The notes: a model not told the origin generated them from the sequence alone. DNA of 64,000 nt from SCGC-AAA076-P13 sp964276145 (GCA_964276145.1 CAXYDN010000007.1:248001-312000); one strand, 5' to 3'; positions 54,334 through 63,465 are shown, counted from the first letter of the stretch. Numbers and translations are program-made.

Positions 54334-55611
54334 TTATCTTAAAAAACCGGACCAAGATGGCTCTCTAACTTCACCTTTTTTCATGGGTAGTCTAAATCTT
54401 GCCCCACTTAAAGTTACTCCAGCTAGAAGACCTGTTTCGTTCTCCGATATTGCATAGATTATCACATTACCATTAGCAGAAATACTAGGTGACTCATCTA
54501 ATTGAGAATTAGTTAATGGTCTTACAAAATTTTCATTAAAATATTTTAGTGCTATCTGAAAATTACTATTTTTTCTATGAACAAAAACAACTCCTTCACC
54601 ATTTGGAAGGTAAGATCCTTTAGCATTATAGTTTCCTTCAAATGTAATTCTTTGCGGTTTTGCATTAAATTTTTTTAAATTAATTTCATACAATTGAGGC
54701 GAGCCAGATCTTCCGGAGGTAAACATAATTTTTGAGCCATTGGGTGACCATGAAGATTCTGTATCTATAGAGTAATGATTTGTTAATCTAGTTAGATTTT
54801 TATTCTTTAAATTAAGTATGTAAATTTCAGCATTTCCATCTTGGTATAAGGTTAATGCCATAAATTTTCCATTTGGGGACCATGATGGTGAGCTAATTTG
54901 AAACTTGTTTTCTAAAACAATTTCTCTTTTGCCAGTGGCAATATTTTGAATAAATACTTTTGCCATACCTGTCTCAAAAGAGACATATGCTACTTTTTTC
55001 GAATCTGGAGACCATGAAGGAGATATAATCGGCTCATTACTTCTTAAAAGTATTTGCTCATTTGAACCGTCAGCATCAGCAACATTTAATTTAAATTGCG
55101 AGATGCCTCCTGAGAACTCTTCTGTAACATATAATAACCTAGTCGATGAAACACCCTTTAAACCTGTGATTTCTTCATATATTCCATCACTGATGTAATG
55201 AGCTAGCTGTTTAAGCTTATTAGGCACACCATAAACTGTTGATGTTCTTAATTGTGATTCTTTTTGTACACTAAATATTTTATAAACTGCTGAGATATTA
55301 CTTGTGTCTTCTTCTTCCAATGACCCCATAACGATGTAATCAATGCCTAATAATTTGAAATCACTATAATTCAAATTATCTTCATTTGTTGGAATTGATA
55401 AAAGCTGTTTGTTATCCAATATTCTAAATTCGCCGGTTCTATTCAAGTCATTTTTTACAATGTTACTAACTTCGTATATTTTGGTTTCACTTCCATCGAA
55501 GTTTAGTAATGCTAATGAATATGGATTATCTGATCCCTTTGTGATTTCCAATACTAGCTCGGAAAAAATAGGTTGGGCTATTAATAATATTGTTAAGATG
55601 TATTTCTTCAT
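54334..55611 (-). CDS. tolB: Tol-Pal system protein TolB
   Basis: 425 residues, typical. Signal peptide to about residue 17, an N-terminal alpha/beta domain, then a six-bladed beta-propeller with repeats such as SPSWSPDSKKVAYVSFE, SPSWSPNGKFMAL and ESSWSPNGSKIMFTS. Periplasmic; it binds Pal and the TolA C-terminal domain. It overlaps tolA by 4 nt. Confidence 0.98.
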   Translation of the reverse strand: MKKYILTILLIAQPIFSELVLEITKGSDNPYSLALLNFDGSETKIYEVSNIVKNDLNRTGEFRILDNKQLLSIPTNEDNLNYSDFKLLGIDYIVMGSLEEEDTSNISAVYKIFSVQKESQLRTSTVYGVPNKLKQLAHYISDGIYEEITGLKGVSSTRLLYVTEEFSGGISQFKLNVADADGSNEQILLRSNEPIISPSWSPDSKKVAYVSFETGMAKVFIQNIATGKREIVLENKFQISSPSWSPNGKFMALTLYQDGNAEIYILNLKNKNLTRLTNHYSIDTESSWSPNGSKIMFTSGRSGSPQLYEINLKKFNAKPQRITFEGNYNAKGSYLPNGEGVVFVHRKNSNFQIALKYFNENFVRPLTNSQLDESPSISANGNVIIYAISENETGLLAGVTLSGARFRLPMKKGEVREPSWSGFLR

Positions 55612-56216
55612 GCTGGGTTGAATGTGATAACTATATTTTTAAAACTAGTTTGATAAATATTAAATGGGATTTTAGTAAAAAAAGAAAAGGTTTCAACTCT
55701 TGATATGGCTTTAATAGCTGAATTATCAAATCTGATGTTTCCACTACTTTTTATTAAATCTATATTGATAACCCTCCCATTTTTATTTATTGTCATTCTT
55801 AAATCACAAATAAGGCCATCTTGAATATTTTTTGGCTTTATCCATGCTGATTGAATTGCTTTAATGATAAGACCGCTGTACTCACTAACTAATAAATCGT
55901 CAGTTTGTTGAGATATTAGTTCTTCTTCTTGAAGTAACTGATTGATATTAATATCAGGAATTGTAGGAGTAAATTCAATTTTGTTGTTACTCTGATATAC
56001 AGTTTTAGATCTAACTATTTGTTTTGATTGCGATATTTCGAGTTCTTTTTGTTTTTTTATTTCCTCTTTAAATACAAGGCTCACACTTACAGGCTTGCTT
56101 AAAACTTGTCTTTGCTGCTTTTCAAAATAAAAAAAATCAGTTAAAAATAAAATAATAGATGCATGAATTGCAAATGAGATAAATGAAGCAGAAAAATAAT
56201 CAGACTTAATTTGCAT
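55608..56216 (-). CDS. tolA: TolA, short form
   Basis: 202 residues, about half the length of E. coli TolA (421). One membrane anchor (about residues 10-30), a middle region of only about 75 residues with charged KEEIKKQKELEIS stretches in place of the long Ala/Lys-rich helix, and a C-terminal domain III (about 105-202) with a TonB/TolA-like fold (LIIKAIQSAWIKP...CDLRMTINKNGRVINIDLIKSSGN). It spans the periplasm to link TolQR with TolB and Pal. Identity rests on gene order and domain III. Confidence 0.88.
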   Translation of the reverse strand: MQIKSDYFSASFISFAIHASIILFLTDFFYFEKQQRQVLSKPVSVSLVFKEEIKKQKELEISQSKQIVRSKTVYQSNNKIEFTPTIPDININQLLQEEELISQQTDDLLVSEYSGLIIKAIQSAWIKPKNIQDGLICDLRMTINKNGRVINIDLIKSSGNIRFDNSAIKAISRVETFSFFTKIPFNIYQTSFKNIVITFNPA

Positions 56217-56628
56217 AGCCTGTTGTTACTATTCCTATTTTTGTTATTCCCACACTCTGCACAGCAGCCATTGCCTTAGCAACACTATCAAAAACAACAT
56301 TTTTATCACTTTGAAAAACAATTTCAATATCAGGATTTGCTTCAAAAATAATACTTGATTTTCTTTTTAATTCATTAAGATCGATTGGCAAAGACTCATC
56401 ACCAACATTAATATAATATTTTCCATTTAGGTCTATTGATATTACTAACGGTTCATTTTGCACAGACATTTTGGTTGTATCAGTACTTGGAAGATTTACC
56501 TCTATACCTTGAATTAATAAAGGAGAAAGAACCATAAAGATTATTAATAATACAAGCATCACATCAATATACGGAACTACATTAATTTCAGCTTTTAAGT
56601 TTTTTTTCTTTGCCAACCTATAGATCAT
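56206..56628 (-). CDS. tolR: TolR, proton-channel subunit
   Basis: 140 residues. One membrane helix containing the conserved Asp of VVPYIDVMLVLLIIFMV, then a periplasmic ExbD-like domain with VNLPSTDT. With TolQ it converts proton-motive force into movement of TolA. It overlaps tolA by 11 nt and abuts tolQ. Confidence 0.97.
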   Translation of the reverse strand: MIYRLAKKKNLKAEINVVPYIDVMLVLLIIFMVLSPLLIQGIEVNLPSTDTTKMSVQNEPLVISIDLNGKYYINVGDESLPIDLNELKRKSSIIFEANPDIEIVFQSDKNVVFDSVAKAMAAVQSVGITKIGIVTTGYAN

Positions 56629-57300
56629 TTATTTTTTTATTGATTGTTTATAAAAAATACTCGCTAGCTCTTCAGAAAAAATTAATGTTGACTGACTAAT
56701 TGTATCCAGCTCAGACGTATATTTATTAAAAGCTATAACTGCAGGAATTGCTGCAAATAAACCCATTGCAGTTGCTACCAAAGCTTCTGAAATTCCAGGA
56801 GCAACAGCATTTATTGTTGCCTGAGTTGCATCTGATAAACCTTGAAAAGATGTCATAATACCCCAAACTGTTCCCAGAAGTCCTATATATGGACTTACAG
56901 ACCCAACATTAGCAAGGAAAGGAAGGTGCTTATTCAATTCTTCCTCATCTGATGCTATTGCAACTCTCATTGATCTATTAATTCCCTCAAGATCAAGCTC
57001 AGTTATTTGATTGCTCTGATCAATTTGAAGAAATTCTTTAAATGAACTTTTAAAAACACTTAATGCTCCATACATTGGAACTGTTTCATCTTTGATTTCG
57101 TTGTATAAAAGATTTAAATCCTCGCCACTCCAAAACCTTTCAAGAAAACTATCATTAATAAGCCTTATTTTTCTATAAAAATTATATCTTTCAACAATCA
57201 CTATCCATGTTAATAATGACGCAATTAAGAGAATAACCATTACGGTTTTAACAACCATTCCAGCTTCGAGAAAAAGATTTAAAACAGAAATATCATTCAT
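56629..57300 (-). CDS. tolQ: TolQ, proton-channel subunit
   Basis: 223 residues with three hydrophobic helices; the MotA/ExbB-type core (LPFLANVGSVSPYIGLLGTVWGIMTSF, APGISEALVATAMGLFAAIPAVIAFN) is well conserved. Inner-membrane partner of TolR. It overlaps ybgC by 8 nt. Confidence 0.98.
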   Translation of the reverse strand: MNDISVLNLFLEAGMVVKTVMVILLIASLLTWIVIVERYNFYRKIRLINDSFLERFWSGEDLNLLYNEIKDETVPMYGALSVFKSSFKEFLQIDQSNQITELDLEGINRSMRVAIASDEEELNKHLPFLANVGSVSPYIGLLGTVWGIMTSFQGLSDATQATINAVAPGISEALVATAMGLFAAIPAVIAFNKYTSELDTISQSTLIFSEELASIFYKQSIKK

Positions 57301-57721
57301 TTACTTCACCTTTATCAAAAATTAATAATAAATCATTAGGGAAAGGTTTGGGTTTTTTTGTTTCTATATTTACCAAACATGCCTCAACAAAACCACTGCA
57401 TATCTTTTCAGATGTCTTAGAATTATAAATATCTTGGTTAAAAATTAACCTAGCCTTAGATTTTTTTGTGACAAGAGTTTGAACAGTAAGTTCTTCGCCA
57501 AGTGTTGCAGGAAGTAAGTAATTTATTTCTATACTTTTTATAACAAATCCAAGTTGAAGCTTTCTTAGTTTTATTTGTGAAATGTTATTTGATATTAAAA
57601 AATCTGAGCGCGCTCTTTCAAAGTACTTAATATAATTAGCATGATAAACAAAGCCTTGAAAATCAGTATCTTCAACATATACAACTAAATTAAAGTCTTT
57701 ATGCTTGAAAATTTTGCTCAT
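57293..57721 (-). CDS. ybgC: Acyl-CoA thioesterase YbgC
   Basis: 142 residues. Hotdog fold with the signature VYVEDTDFQGFVYHANYIKYFERARSDFL, in which the Asp is catalytic. It hydrolyses acyl-CoA thioesters and is the usual first gene of the tol-pal operon. Its start overlaps the end of the preceding nuclease gene by 23 nt, so the two are cotranscribed and probably translationally coupled. Confidence 0.96.
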   Translation of the reverse strand: MSKIFKHKDFNLVVYVEDTDFQGFVYHANYIKYFERARSDFLISNNISQIKLRKLQLGFVIKSIEINYLLPATLGEELTVQTLVTKKSKARLIFNQDIYNSKTSEKICSGFVEACLVNIETKKPKPFPNDLLLIFDKGEVNE

Positions 57722-58124
57722 GCAATTCTATGTCTTCTTGAAATAACTCAAGGATTATTTGAATGAAATCAGGCCATAATAAATCAACAGTTATTAGATT
57801 ATTTGCTATTTTACTGTTGATGCATGAAGCTAAAACTCTAACTTTTATTGGTCTATTATTGAATTTATATACTAAAGCTGGTTTGAAGTTCTCCTCTCTT
57901 GATGAGGCAATCACTTGATCCCACCAATCAGGTCTTGGCTCAGCGCCAGCACCATAAGCTTTACATTCAATACACCAGTTACCAAGCATTAAATCTGGTA
58001 ATTCTTTAGTTCTAGTTTGTTCTAAAATTCTTTTTACTGGATTCTTCAGATTTAAATCTTGTATAAGAGCATTAGCTATTTGTCTTTCAAATGCAGCTCC
58101 TTTATTTCTTGAATTAATAGACAA
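57699..58124 (-). CDS. Predicted PD-(D/E)XK nuclease, Holliday-junction-resolvase-like
   Basis: 141 residues, no signal or membrane segment. The N-terminus NSRNKGAAFERQIANAL carries Glu13; ELPDLML carries Asp44; WCIECKAYG carries Glu53 and Lys55. This E...PD...ExK order and spacing resembles archaeal Hjc and phage-type Holliday-junction resolvases or VRR-NUC nucleases. Trp residues (RPDWWDQV) follow. It starts 3 nt after yebC and overlaps ybgC by 23 nt. This is the position that ruvC-ruvA-ruvB occupy in Pseudomonas and relatives, so a role in resolving recombination intermediates is a reasonable inference. The nuclease fold is fairly well supported; the exact substrate is not. Confidence 0.7.
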   Translation of the reverse strand: MSINSRNKGAAFERQIANALIQDLNLKNPVKRILEQTRTKELPDLMLGNWCIECKAYGAGAEPRPDWWDQVIASSREENFKPALVYKFNNRPIKVRVLASCINSKIANNLITVDLLWPDFIQIILELFQEDIELHEQNFQA

Positions 58125-58127
58125 TTT

Positions 58128-58865
58128 TTATTCTTTAACCTCAAAATTTTCTGGGAATTCTGCATTTGTATGAACTTCTTGAACATCGTCTAACTCATCC
58201 ATAAAATCCATGATTTTTAGAACTTTTTCAGACATTTCTTGATCAACCGAAACAGAGGTTTCTGCTCTGAGTGTTAACTCGGCATTAGTATTTTCAATAT
58301 TATTTTCTTTTAGTGATTTAAGTACATTTTCAAGATCTGAGCTTGAAGTAATAATTTCAAAATAATCCTCTTCGTCAACCAAGTCATCAGCACCTGCTTC
58401 TAAAGCTATGTCTAATATATCCTCTTCTGAATAACTCTTAGCAACATGAATAATTCCTATTTTATTGAAAAGATACGAAACAGAACCATCAGTTCCAAGA
58501 TTTCCTCCAAATTTAGAAAATGCATGTCTCACATCTGAAACAGTTCTATTTCTATTATCTGACATTGCCTCTACCATTATTGCAACCCCACCAGGTCCAT
58601 AGCCTTCAAGAACTATTTCTTCAAGAGCACCAGTGTCTCCTGTGCCCGAACCTTTCTCAATAGCTCTTTTAATATTATCTTTGGGCATATTAGCTGCATT
58701 AGCTTTATCTAATGCAAGTCTTAGTCTAGGATTATCATCAGGATCTGGGCCACCTTTAGCTGCAACGGTTATTTCTCTAATAACTTTAGTCCAAACCTTT
58801 CCTCTAGACGCATCTTGCCGAGCTTTACGATGCTTAATATTTGCCCATTTGGAATGTCCTGCCAT
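58128..58865 (-). CDS. yebC: YebC/PmpR-family (TACO1-like) protein
   Basis: 245 residues. It starts with the family hallmark AGHSKWANIKHRKARQDA and includes DNIKRAIEKGSG and EGYGPGGVAIMVEAMSDNRNRT. Members have been described as DNA-binding regulators and, more recently, as factors helping ribosomes at polyproline stretches. It lies between aspS (1-nt overlap) and the nuclease gene. In related bacteria it precedes ruvC. Confidence 0.97.
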   Translation of the reverse strand: MAGHSKWANIKHRKARQDASRGKVWTKVIREITVAAKGGPDPDDNPRLRLALDKANAANMPKDNIKRAIEKGSGTGDTGALEEIVLEGYGPGGVAIMVEAMSDNRNRTVSDVRHAFSKFGGNLGTDGSVSYLFNKIGIIHVAKSYSEEDILDIALEAGADDLVDEEDYFEIITSSSDLENVLKSLKENNIENTNAELTLRAETSVSVDQEMSEKVLKIMDFMDELDDVQEVHTNAEFPENFEVKE

Positions 58866-60634
58866 TACTGTTCTTCCTTATGTGTACTAATAATTTTAAG
58901 CTCTTCTAATTGTGATTTATCTACTTTGCTTGGAGCATCTGTAAGTAAGCAAGTTGCACTCTGAGTCTTAGGAAATGCAATGACATCCCTAATATTAGTT
59001 GTATCAGTAATTAACATTACCAGCCTATCTAAACCAAATGCAATACCGCCATGTGGAGGACATCCAGATGAAAGAGCTTTCAAAAGAAAGCCAAATTTAC
59101 TTTTTGCCTCTTCTTTTGAAATATTTAAGATATCAAATATAGTTTTTTGCATATCAGCATTAAAAACTCTTAATGATCCTCCTCCTATTTCATACCCATT
59201 TAAAACAATGTCATATGCATGAGCAATAGCTTTTTCTGGTTCATTCTGTAATTCTTCAGCTGAGCAATTTGGTAAAGTAAATGGATGATGAAGTGATGTT
59301 AAATTTCCTTCTGAGTTCTTTTCAAACATAGGGAAATCAACAACCCAGCAAGGCGCCCATTTTGACGTATATAAATCTAGATCTTCTCCAATTTTTTTAA
59401 TTAAACTACTCATACTTAAATTAACTACGCCACTCTTCCCAGCTCCAAAAAATATTAAATCATCATTATTGAGTTCTAATTCTGATAATAAAGTAGAGAT
59501 AGTTTCATCTTTTAAGAATTTTAAAATTGGGGATTGAAGACCATTTTCAATATCAGTTTTATCGTTTACTTTTATGTATGCCAATCCTTTTGCTCCAAGT
59601 TTTGAAACAAAATTTGTATACTCGTCTATCTGACTTCTAGTAAGAGAGTTTCCACCTGGAATTTTTAATGCGACAACCCTAGAGTTTATATCTTTTGCGG
59701 GCTCAGCAAAAACTTTGAATTCCTCATTCATAACTAAATCAGATATTTCAACAAGCTTTAGTGGGATTCTTAAGTCAGGTTTGTCACAGCCATAATCTCT
59801 TATAGAGTCATGCCAGTCTAAAATAGGAAAATCATCTAATTGATCATCACAAAATCTATGAACTAGTTGCTTAACCATGTCTTCACCAACTTGCATGATA
59901 TATTTTTGATCTATAAAAGAAGCTTCAATATCAATTTGGGTAAATTCAGGTTGTCGATCAGCCCTCAAATCCTCATCTCTAAAACATCTTGCAATTTGAT
60001 AATATTTATCTAGACCACCCATCATAAGCAACTGTTTAAATAGCTGAGGAGACTGCGGCAAAGCAAAGAAATTACCAGACTGAACTCTGCTTGGCAGTAT
60101 GAAGTCTCTAGCACCCTCTGGAGTTGCTCTTGTTAATATTGGTGTTTCAATTTCGTGGAAATTATTTTCATCTAAATAATTTCTAATCAAAGATGTAATT
60201 TTCGATCTTGTTACAATCCTTTGATTCATTTCAGGCCGTCTTAAATCTAAAACTCTATTTTTTAATCGAACATCTTCATTAACATCTTGGTAGTCATCAA
60301 GAGGAAAAACTGGTGTCTCAGCCTTACTTAAAATTTGAATATCTTTGCTTTCAAGCTCTATTTCTCCCGTTGGCATGTTTTTATTTATGGTGCCTTTAAG
60401 CCTTGCTCTAACTATTCCTGAAATTTGAACAACATATTCATTTCTTAAACTCTCAGCGATGGCAAAGGATTCTTCGTTATTAGGATTGATTACTGCCTGG
60501 CATATACCTTTAATATCTCTTACATCAAGAAATATTACACCTCCATGATCACGTCTTTTATGAATCCACCCACAAATAGTTACTTCATGCTCAAGGTCTT
60601 TTGATGTTATTTCTCCACAATAGTGAGATCTCAT
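58865..60634 (-). CDS. aspS: Aspartate--tRNA ligase
   Basis: 589 residues, bacterial type. OB-fold anticodon-binding domain (about 1-105), class II core with motif 2 ARCFRDEDLRADRQPEFTQID, the bacterial GAD insertion domain, and motif 3 GIAFGLDRLVML. It charges tRNA-Asp. Preceded 14 nt upstream by the FmdB-like gene and overlapping yebC by 1 nt. Confidence 0.99.
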   Translation of the reverse strand: MRSHYCGEITSKDLEHEVTICGWIHKRRDHGGVIFLDVRDIKGICQAVINPNNEESFAIAESLRNEYVVQISGIVRARLKGTINKNMPTGEIELESKDIQILSKAETPVFPLDDYQDVNEDVRLKNRVLDLRRPEMNQRIVTRSKITSLIRNYLDENNFHEIETPILTRATPEGARDFILPSRVQSGNFFALPQSPQLFKQLLMMGGLDKYYQIARCFRDEDLRADRQPEFTQIDIEASFIDQKYIMQVGEDMVKQLVHRFCDDQLDDFPILDWHDSIRDYGCDKPDLRIPLKLVEISDLVMNEEFKVFAEPAKDINSRVVALKIPGGNSLTRSQIDEYTNFVSKLGAKGLAYIKVNDKTDIENGLQSPILKFLKDETISTLLSELELNNDDLIFFGAGKSGVVNLSMSSLIKKIGEDLDLYTSKWAPCWVVDFPMFEKNSEGNLTSLHHPFTLPNCSAEELQNEPEKAIAHAYDIVLNGYEIGGGSLRVFNADMQKTIFDILNISKEEAKSKFGFLLKALSSGCPPHGGIAFGLDRLVMLITDTTNIRDVIAFPKTQSATCLLTDAPSKVDKSQLEELKIISTHKEEQ

Positions 60635-60648
60635 AATATTTCCTATAT

Positions 60649-60939
60649 TTATTTACTAATCTTATCTTGTTTAGGTCCTTTCTTGGAGTCAGAACCTGAA
60701 TTTTGTGAAGATTTATTAGTTGATTCTTTATCATTTGATACTAAGTTCTTTTTTTGGCCAGTCTTAAAGTCAGTCTCATACCAACCGGCGCCTTTTAATC
60801 TAAATGAAGGTGCAGAAATTTGCTTAGTAAGAGACTCTTCTCCACAGTTTGGACATAATGTTTTAGGTTTATCACTAAACTTTTGAATTATTTCAAGTTC
60901 CTGTCCACAATTTGAACATTTATAGTCATAAATCGGCAT
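60649..60939 (-). CDS. FmdB-type zinc-ribbon protein
   Basis: 96 residues. It starts MPIYDYKCSNCGQELEIIQKFSD, with a CxxC...CxxC zinc ribbon (YKCSNCG, TLCPNCGEE), then FRLKGAGWYETDFK and a charged, Ser/Lys-rich tail. This family, of unclear function, often lies just upstream of aspS, as here. Probably binds nucleic acid or serves as a translation-related factor; that is inference. Confidence 0.93.
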   Translation of the reverse strand: MPIYDYKCSNCGQELEIIQKFSDKPKTLCPNCGEESLTKQISAPSFRLKGAGWYETDFKTGQKKNLVSNDKESTNKSSQNSGSDSKKGPKQDKISK

Positions 60940-61002
60940 AAGTCATCAAAAAAAGATAAAATTATAAACTAATAAGATTTATACATATAACTAATTTATA
61001 AA

Positions 61003-62283
61003 ATGTTGTTTTCAAAATTATTACTACCGACACTAAAAGATGCGCCTCAAGAGGCAGAAGTTATCAGTCATAAATTAATGCTTAGAGCTGGTATGGTTAG
61101 AAAAGTTGCATCCGGCATCTACACATGGCTTCCATTGGGTCTAAAAGTTCTCAGAAAAATTGAAAATATCGTGAGAGAAGAAATGGATAATTCTGGTGCT
61201 CAGGAAGTTTTAATGCCCATGGTACAACCAAAAGAATTATGGAATGAAACAAATAGATGGGAAAAAATGGGTCCAGAGCTTTTACGAATTCAAGACAGGC
61301 ATGAAAGAGATTTTTGTTTAGGTCCAACTCATGAGGAAGTTATCACAGATCTTATAAGAAATAATGTAAAAAGCTATAAAGAATTACCACTTAATATTTA
61401 TCAAATACAAACAAAATTTAGAGATGAAGTCAGACCAAGATACGGAGTCATGCGAGGAAGAGAGTTTCTTATGAAAGATTCTTATAGCTTTAATATTGAT
61501 GAAGCCTGTCTTGAAGAAACTTACTTAGCAATGAGAAATACCTATAAAAAGGTTCTTGAAAGAATGGGTCTTGAATACAAGATAGTATCAGCTGATTCGG
61601 GTGCAATTGGCGGTGATGCTTCAGAAGAGTTCCATGTTCTTGCTGAAACAGGTGAAGATACCATTGCAGTTAGCAATAGCTCTGAATATGCAATTAATAC
61701 TGAATTACTTCTAAAAGAAGGTGATGATATATCTTCTCTTGAGGGTAAGCCATCGCCTGATGGAAAAGGAATAATCGAAATTAAAAAAGGTATTGAAGTA
61801 GGCCATATATTTCAATTAGGCAAAGTATATGCTGAAGATATGAAGGCAAATGTCTTAAATAATGAAGGCAAGGCATCAACTTTATATATGGGCTGCTATG
61901 GAATTGGTGTTTCTAGGCTTGTAGCAGCAACTATTGAACAAAATAATGATGAGAAAGGAATTATATGGCCACAAAGTGTTGCCCCTTTTGATATCAATAT
62001 CATTGCTATTGGATTCCAGAAAGATGAAAAAATAGCAAAAGCTTCAAACAGTCTCTATAAAGAACTTACCAATATGGGCTATGACGTTTTGCTTGATGAT
62101 CGAAAAGATGGGTATGGAACAAAGATTAAAGACTCTGAGCTAATTGGCATTCCTCTCAATATAATCATCGGTAAACAATTTATAGAAAAAGAAGAAATAG
62201 AATTTAGAACAAGAACCGGAGATACATCGCTAAGCAATATATCAGATTCAAAAACAATATTAGACTTCTTTAAAAATAAATAA
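61003..62283 (+). CDS. proS: Proline--tRNA ligase lacking the editing insertion
   Basis: 426 residues, against about 570 in E. coli. The class II core is complete: LPLGLKVLRKIENIVREEM, RDEVRPRYGVMRGREFLMKDSYSF, GSIGG-like SGAIGGDASEEFHVLAETGED, and motif 3 YMGCYGIGVSRLVAATIEQ, with the anticodon domain ending. The about 180-residue INS editing domain normally found after the SEYAxN segment is gone; NTELLLKEGDDISSLEGKPSPDG links straight to IEVGHIFQLG. This resembles alphaproteobacterial ProRS. Ala-tRNA-Pro editing would then need a separate enzyme. It is divergent from the FmdB-like gene and convergent with the thiolase gene, 3 nt apart. Confidence 0.97.
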   Translation: MLFSKLLLPTLKDAPQEAEVISHKLMLRAGMVRKVASGIYTWLPLGLKVLRKIENIVREEMDNSGAQEVLMPMVQPKELWNETNRWEKMGPELLRIQDRHERDFCLGPTHEEVITDLIRNNVKSYKELPLNIYQIQTKFRDEVRPRYGVMRGREFLMKDSYSFNIDEACLEETYLAMRNTYKKVLERMGLEYKIVSADSGAIGGDASEEFHVLAETGEDTIAVSNSSEYAINTELLLKEGDDISSLEGKPSPDGKGIIEIKKGIEVGHIFQLGKVYAEDMKANVLNNEGKASTLYMGCYGIGVSRLVAATIEQNNDEKGIIWPQSVAPFDINIIAIGFQKDEKIAKASNSLYKELTNMGYDVLLDDRKDGYGTKIKDSELIGIPLNIIIGKQFIEKEEIEFRTRTGDTSLSNISDSKTILDFFKNK

Positions 62284-62286
62284 TTC

Positions 62287-63465
62287 TTACAATCTTTCTA
62301 TAATTGTAGCGTTTGCAGTTCCACCACCCTCACAAATAGCTTGAAGTGCATACTTGCCCTTTCTTCTTTCAAGTTCATGAACTAAAGTCGTCATTAGTTT
62401 AGTGCCTGTTGCTCCTAAAGGATGGCCTAGAGCAATTGCACCACCATTAACATTTAGCTTATCTTTGTCAGCATCTAACTCTGCAGCCCATGCAAGTGGT
62501 ACTGGAGCAAATGCTTCATTTACCTCATAAAGATCCATATCATTGATTGATAAATTCGCTTTTCTAAGTGCTAGCTTTGAGGCTGGAATTGGTCCGGTCA
62601 ACATATAAACAGGATCATCTCCTACAACTGTGATGGTCTTTATTAATGCTTTTGGATCTGCTGTAATCTTTTTAAGACCTTCTTCATTACAAACCATAAT
62701 TGCTGACGCGCCATCAGTAATTTGACTTGCATTACCAGCAGTTATAACGCCGCCCTCTGAAACAGTTTTTAAGCCAGCAAGTGCTTCTAAAGAAGCATCA
62801 TATCTAATACCTTCATCATGAATAACCATTGAATCATTACCATTTTCATTTTTTCCTTGCAAAGGTAGAATTTCCTTAGAAAAGTAATCTGCTTTTGTTG
62901 CTGCAGCAGCTCTTAAATGACTTTCTAAAGCAAAATTATCTAGATCTTCTCTTTCAAGATTCCACTTTTTAGCGACAAGCTCAGCTCCTGTGAATTGTGA
63001 AAAGAACACATCTGGGTAATTTTTTTGTATTCCTTCAGCGTTAAAAGGAAATCCATGATTTGCATCCATACCATCTGTAATACTTGCTCCAATAGGAACT
63101 ATAGACATGACCTCCACTCCTCCAGCAATAACAATATCTTGTGTACCAGACATGACTGCCTGAGTAGCAAAATGAAGAGCTTGTTGAGAAGATCCACACT
63201 GTCTATCAACAGTAGTGCCTGGAACCGATTCAGGTAAACTTGAAGCAAGTACGGCATTTCTAGCTAAGTTACCAGCCTGAGCACCGACTTGATCTACACA
63301 CCCAAAAATTACATCATCTATGTCTTTAGGATTTACTCCAGATCTTATTACTAATTCATCTAAGACTTTTGCTCCCATATCAGCAGGATGCCAGCCTGAT
63401 AAAGAGCCATTCTTCCTACCGCCAGGCGTTCTAACTGCAGAAACTATATATGCATTTTGTGCCAT
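62287..63465 (-). CDS. Acetyl-CoA acyltransferase (thiolase)
   Basis: 392 residues, full length. Nucleophilic Cys in DRQCGSSQQALHFA (about residue 88), His in ALGHPLGATGTKL, and the second Cys in QAICEGGGTANATIIERL near the C-terminus. It catalyses the reversible Claisen condensation or thiolytic cleavage of acyl-CoAs. No beta-oxidation partner is adjacent, so the chain-length preference and direction are open. The AGGGA Shine-Dalgarno is 6 nt before the ATG and lies inside the hairpin that terminates recA. Confidence 0.95.
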   Translation of the reverse strand: MAQNAYIVSAVRTPGGRKNGSLSGWHPADMGAKVLDELVIRSGVNPKDIDDVIFGCVDQVGAQAGNLARNAVLASSLPESVPGTTVDRQCGSSQQALHFATQAVMSGTQDIVIAGGVEVMSIVPIGASITDGMDANHGFPFNAEGIQKNYPDVFFSQFTGAELVAKKWNLEREDLDNFALESHLRAAAATKADYFSKEILPLQGKNENGNDSMVIHDEGIRYDASLEALAGLKTVSEGGVITAGNASQITDGASAIMVCNEEGLKKITADPKALIKTITVVGDDPVYMLTGPIPASKLALRKANLSINDMDLYEVNEAFAPVPLAWAAELDADKDKLNVNGGAIALGHPLGATGTKLMTTLVHELERRKGKYALQAICEGGGTANATIIERL

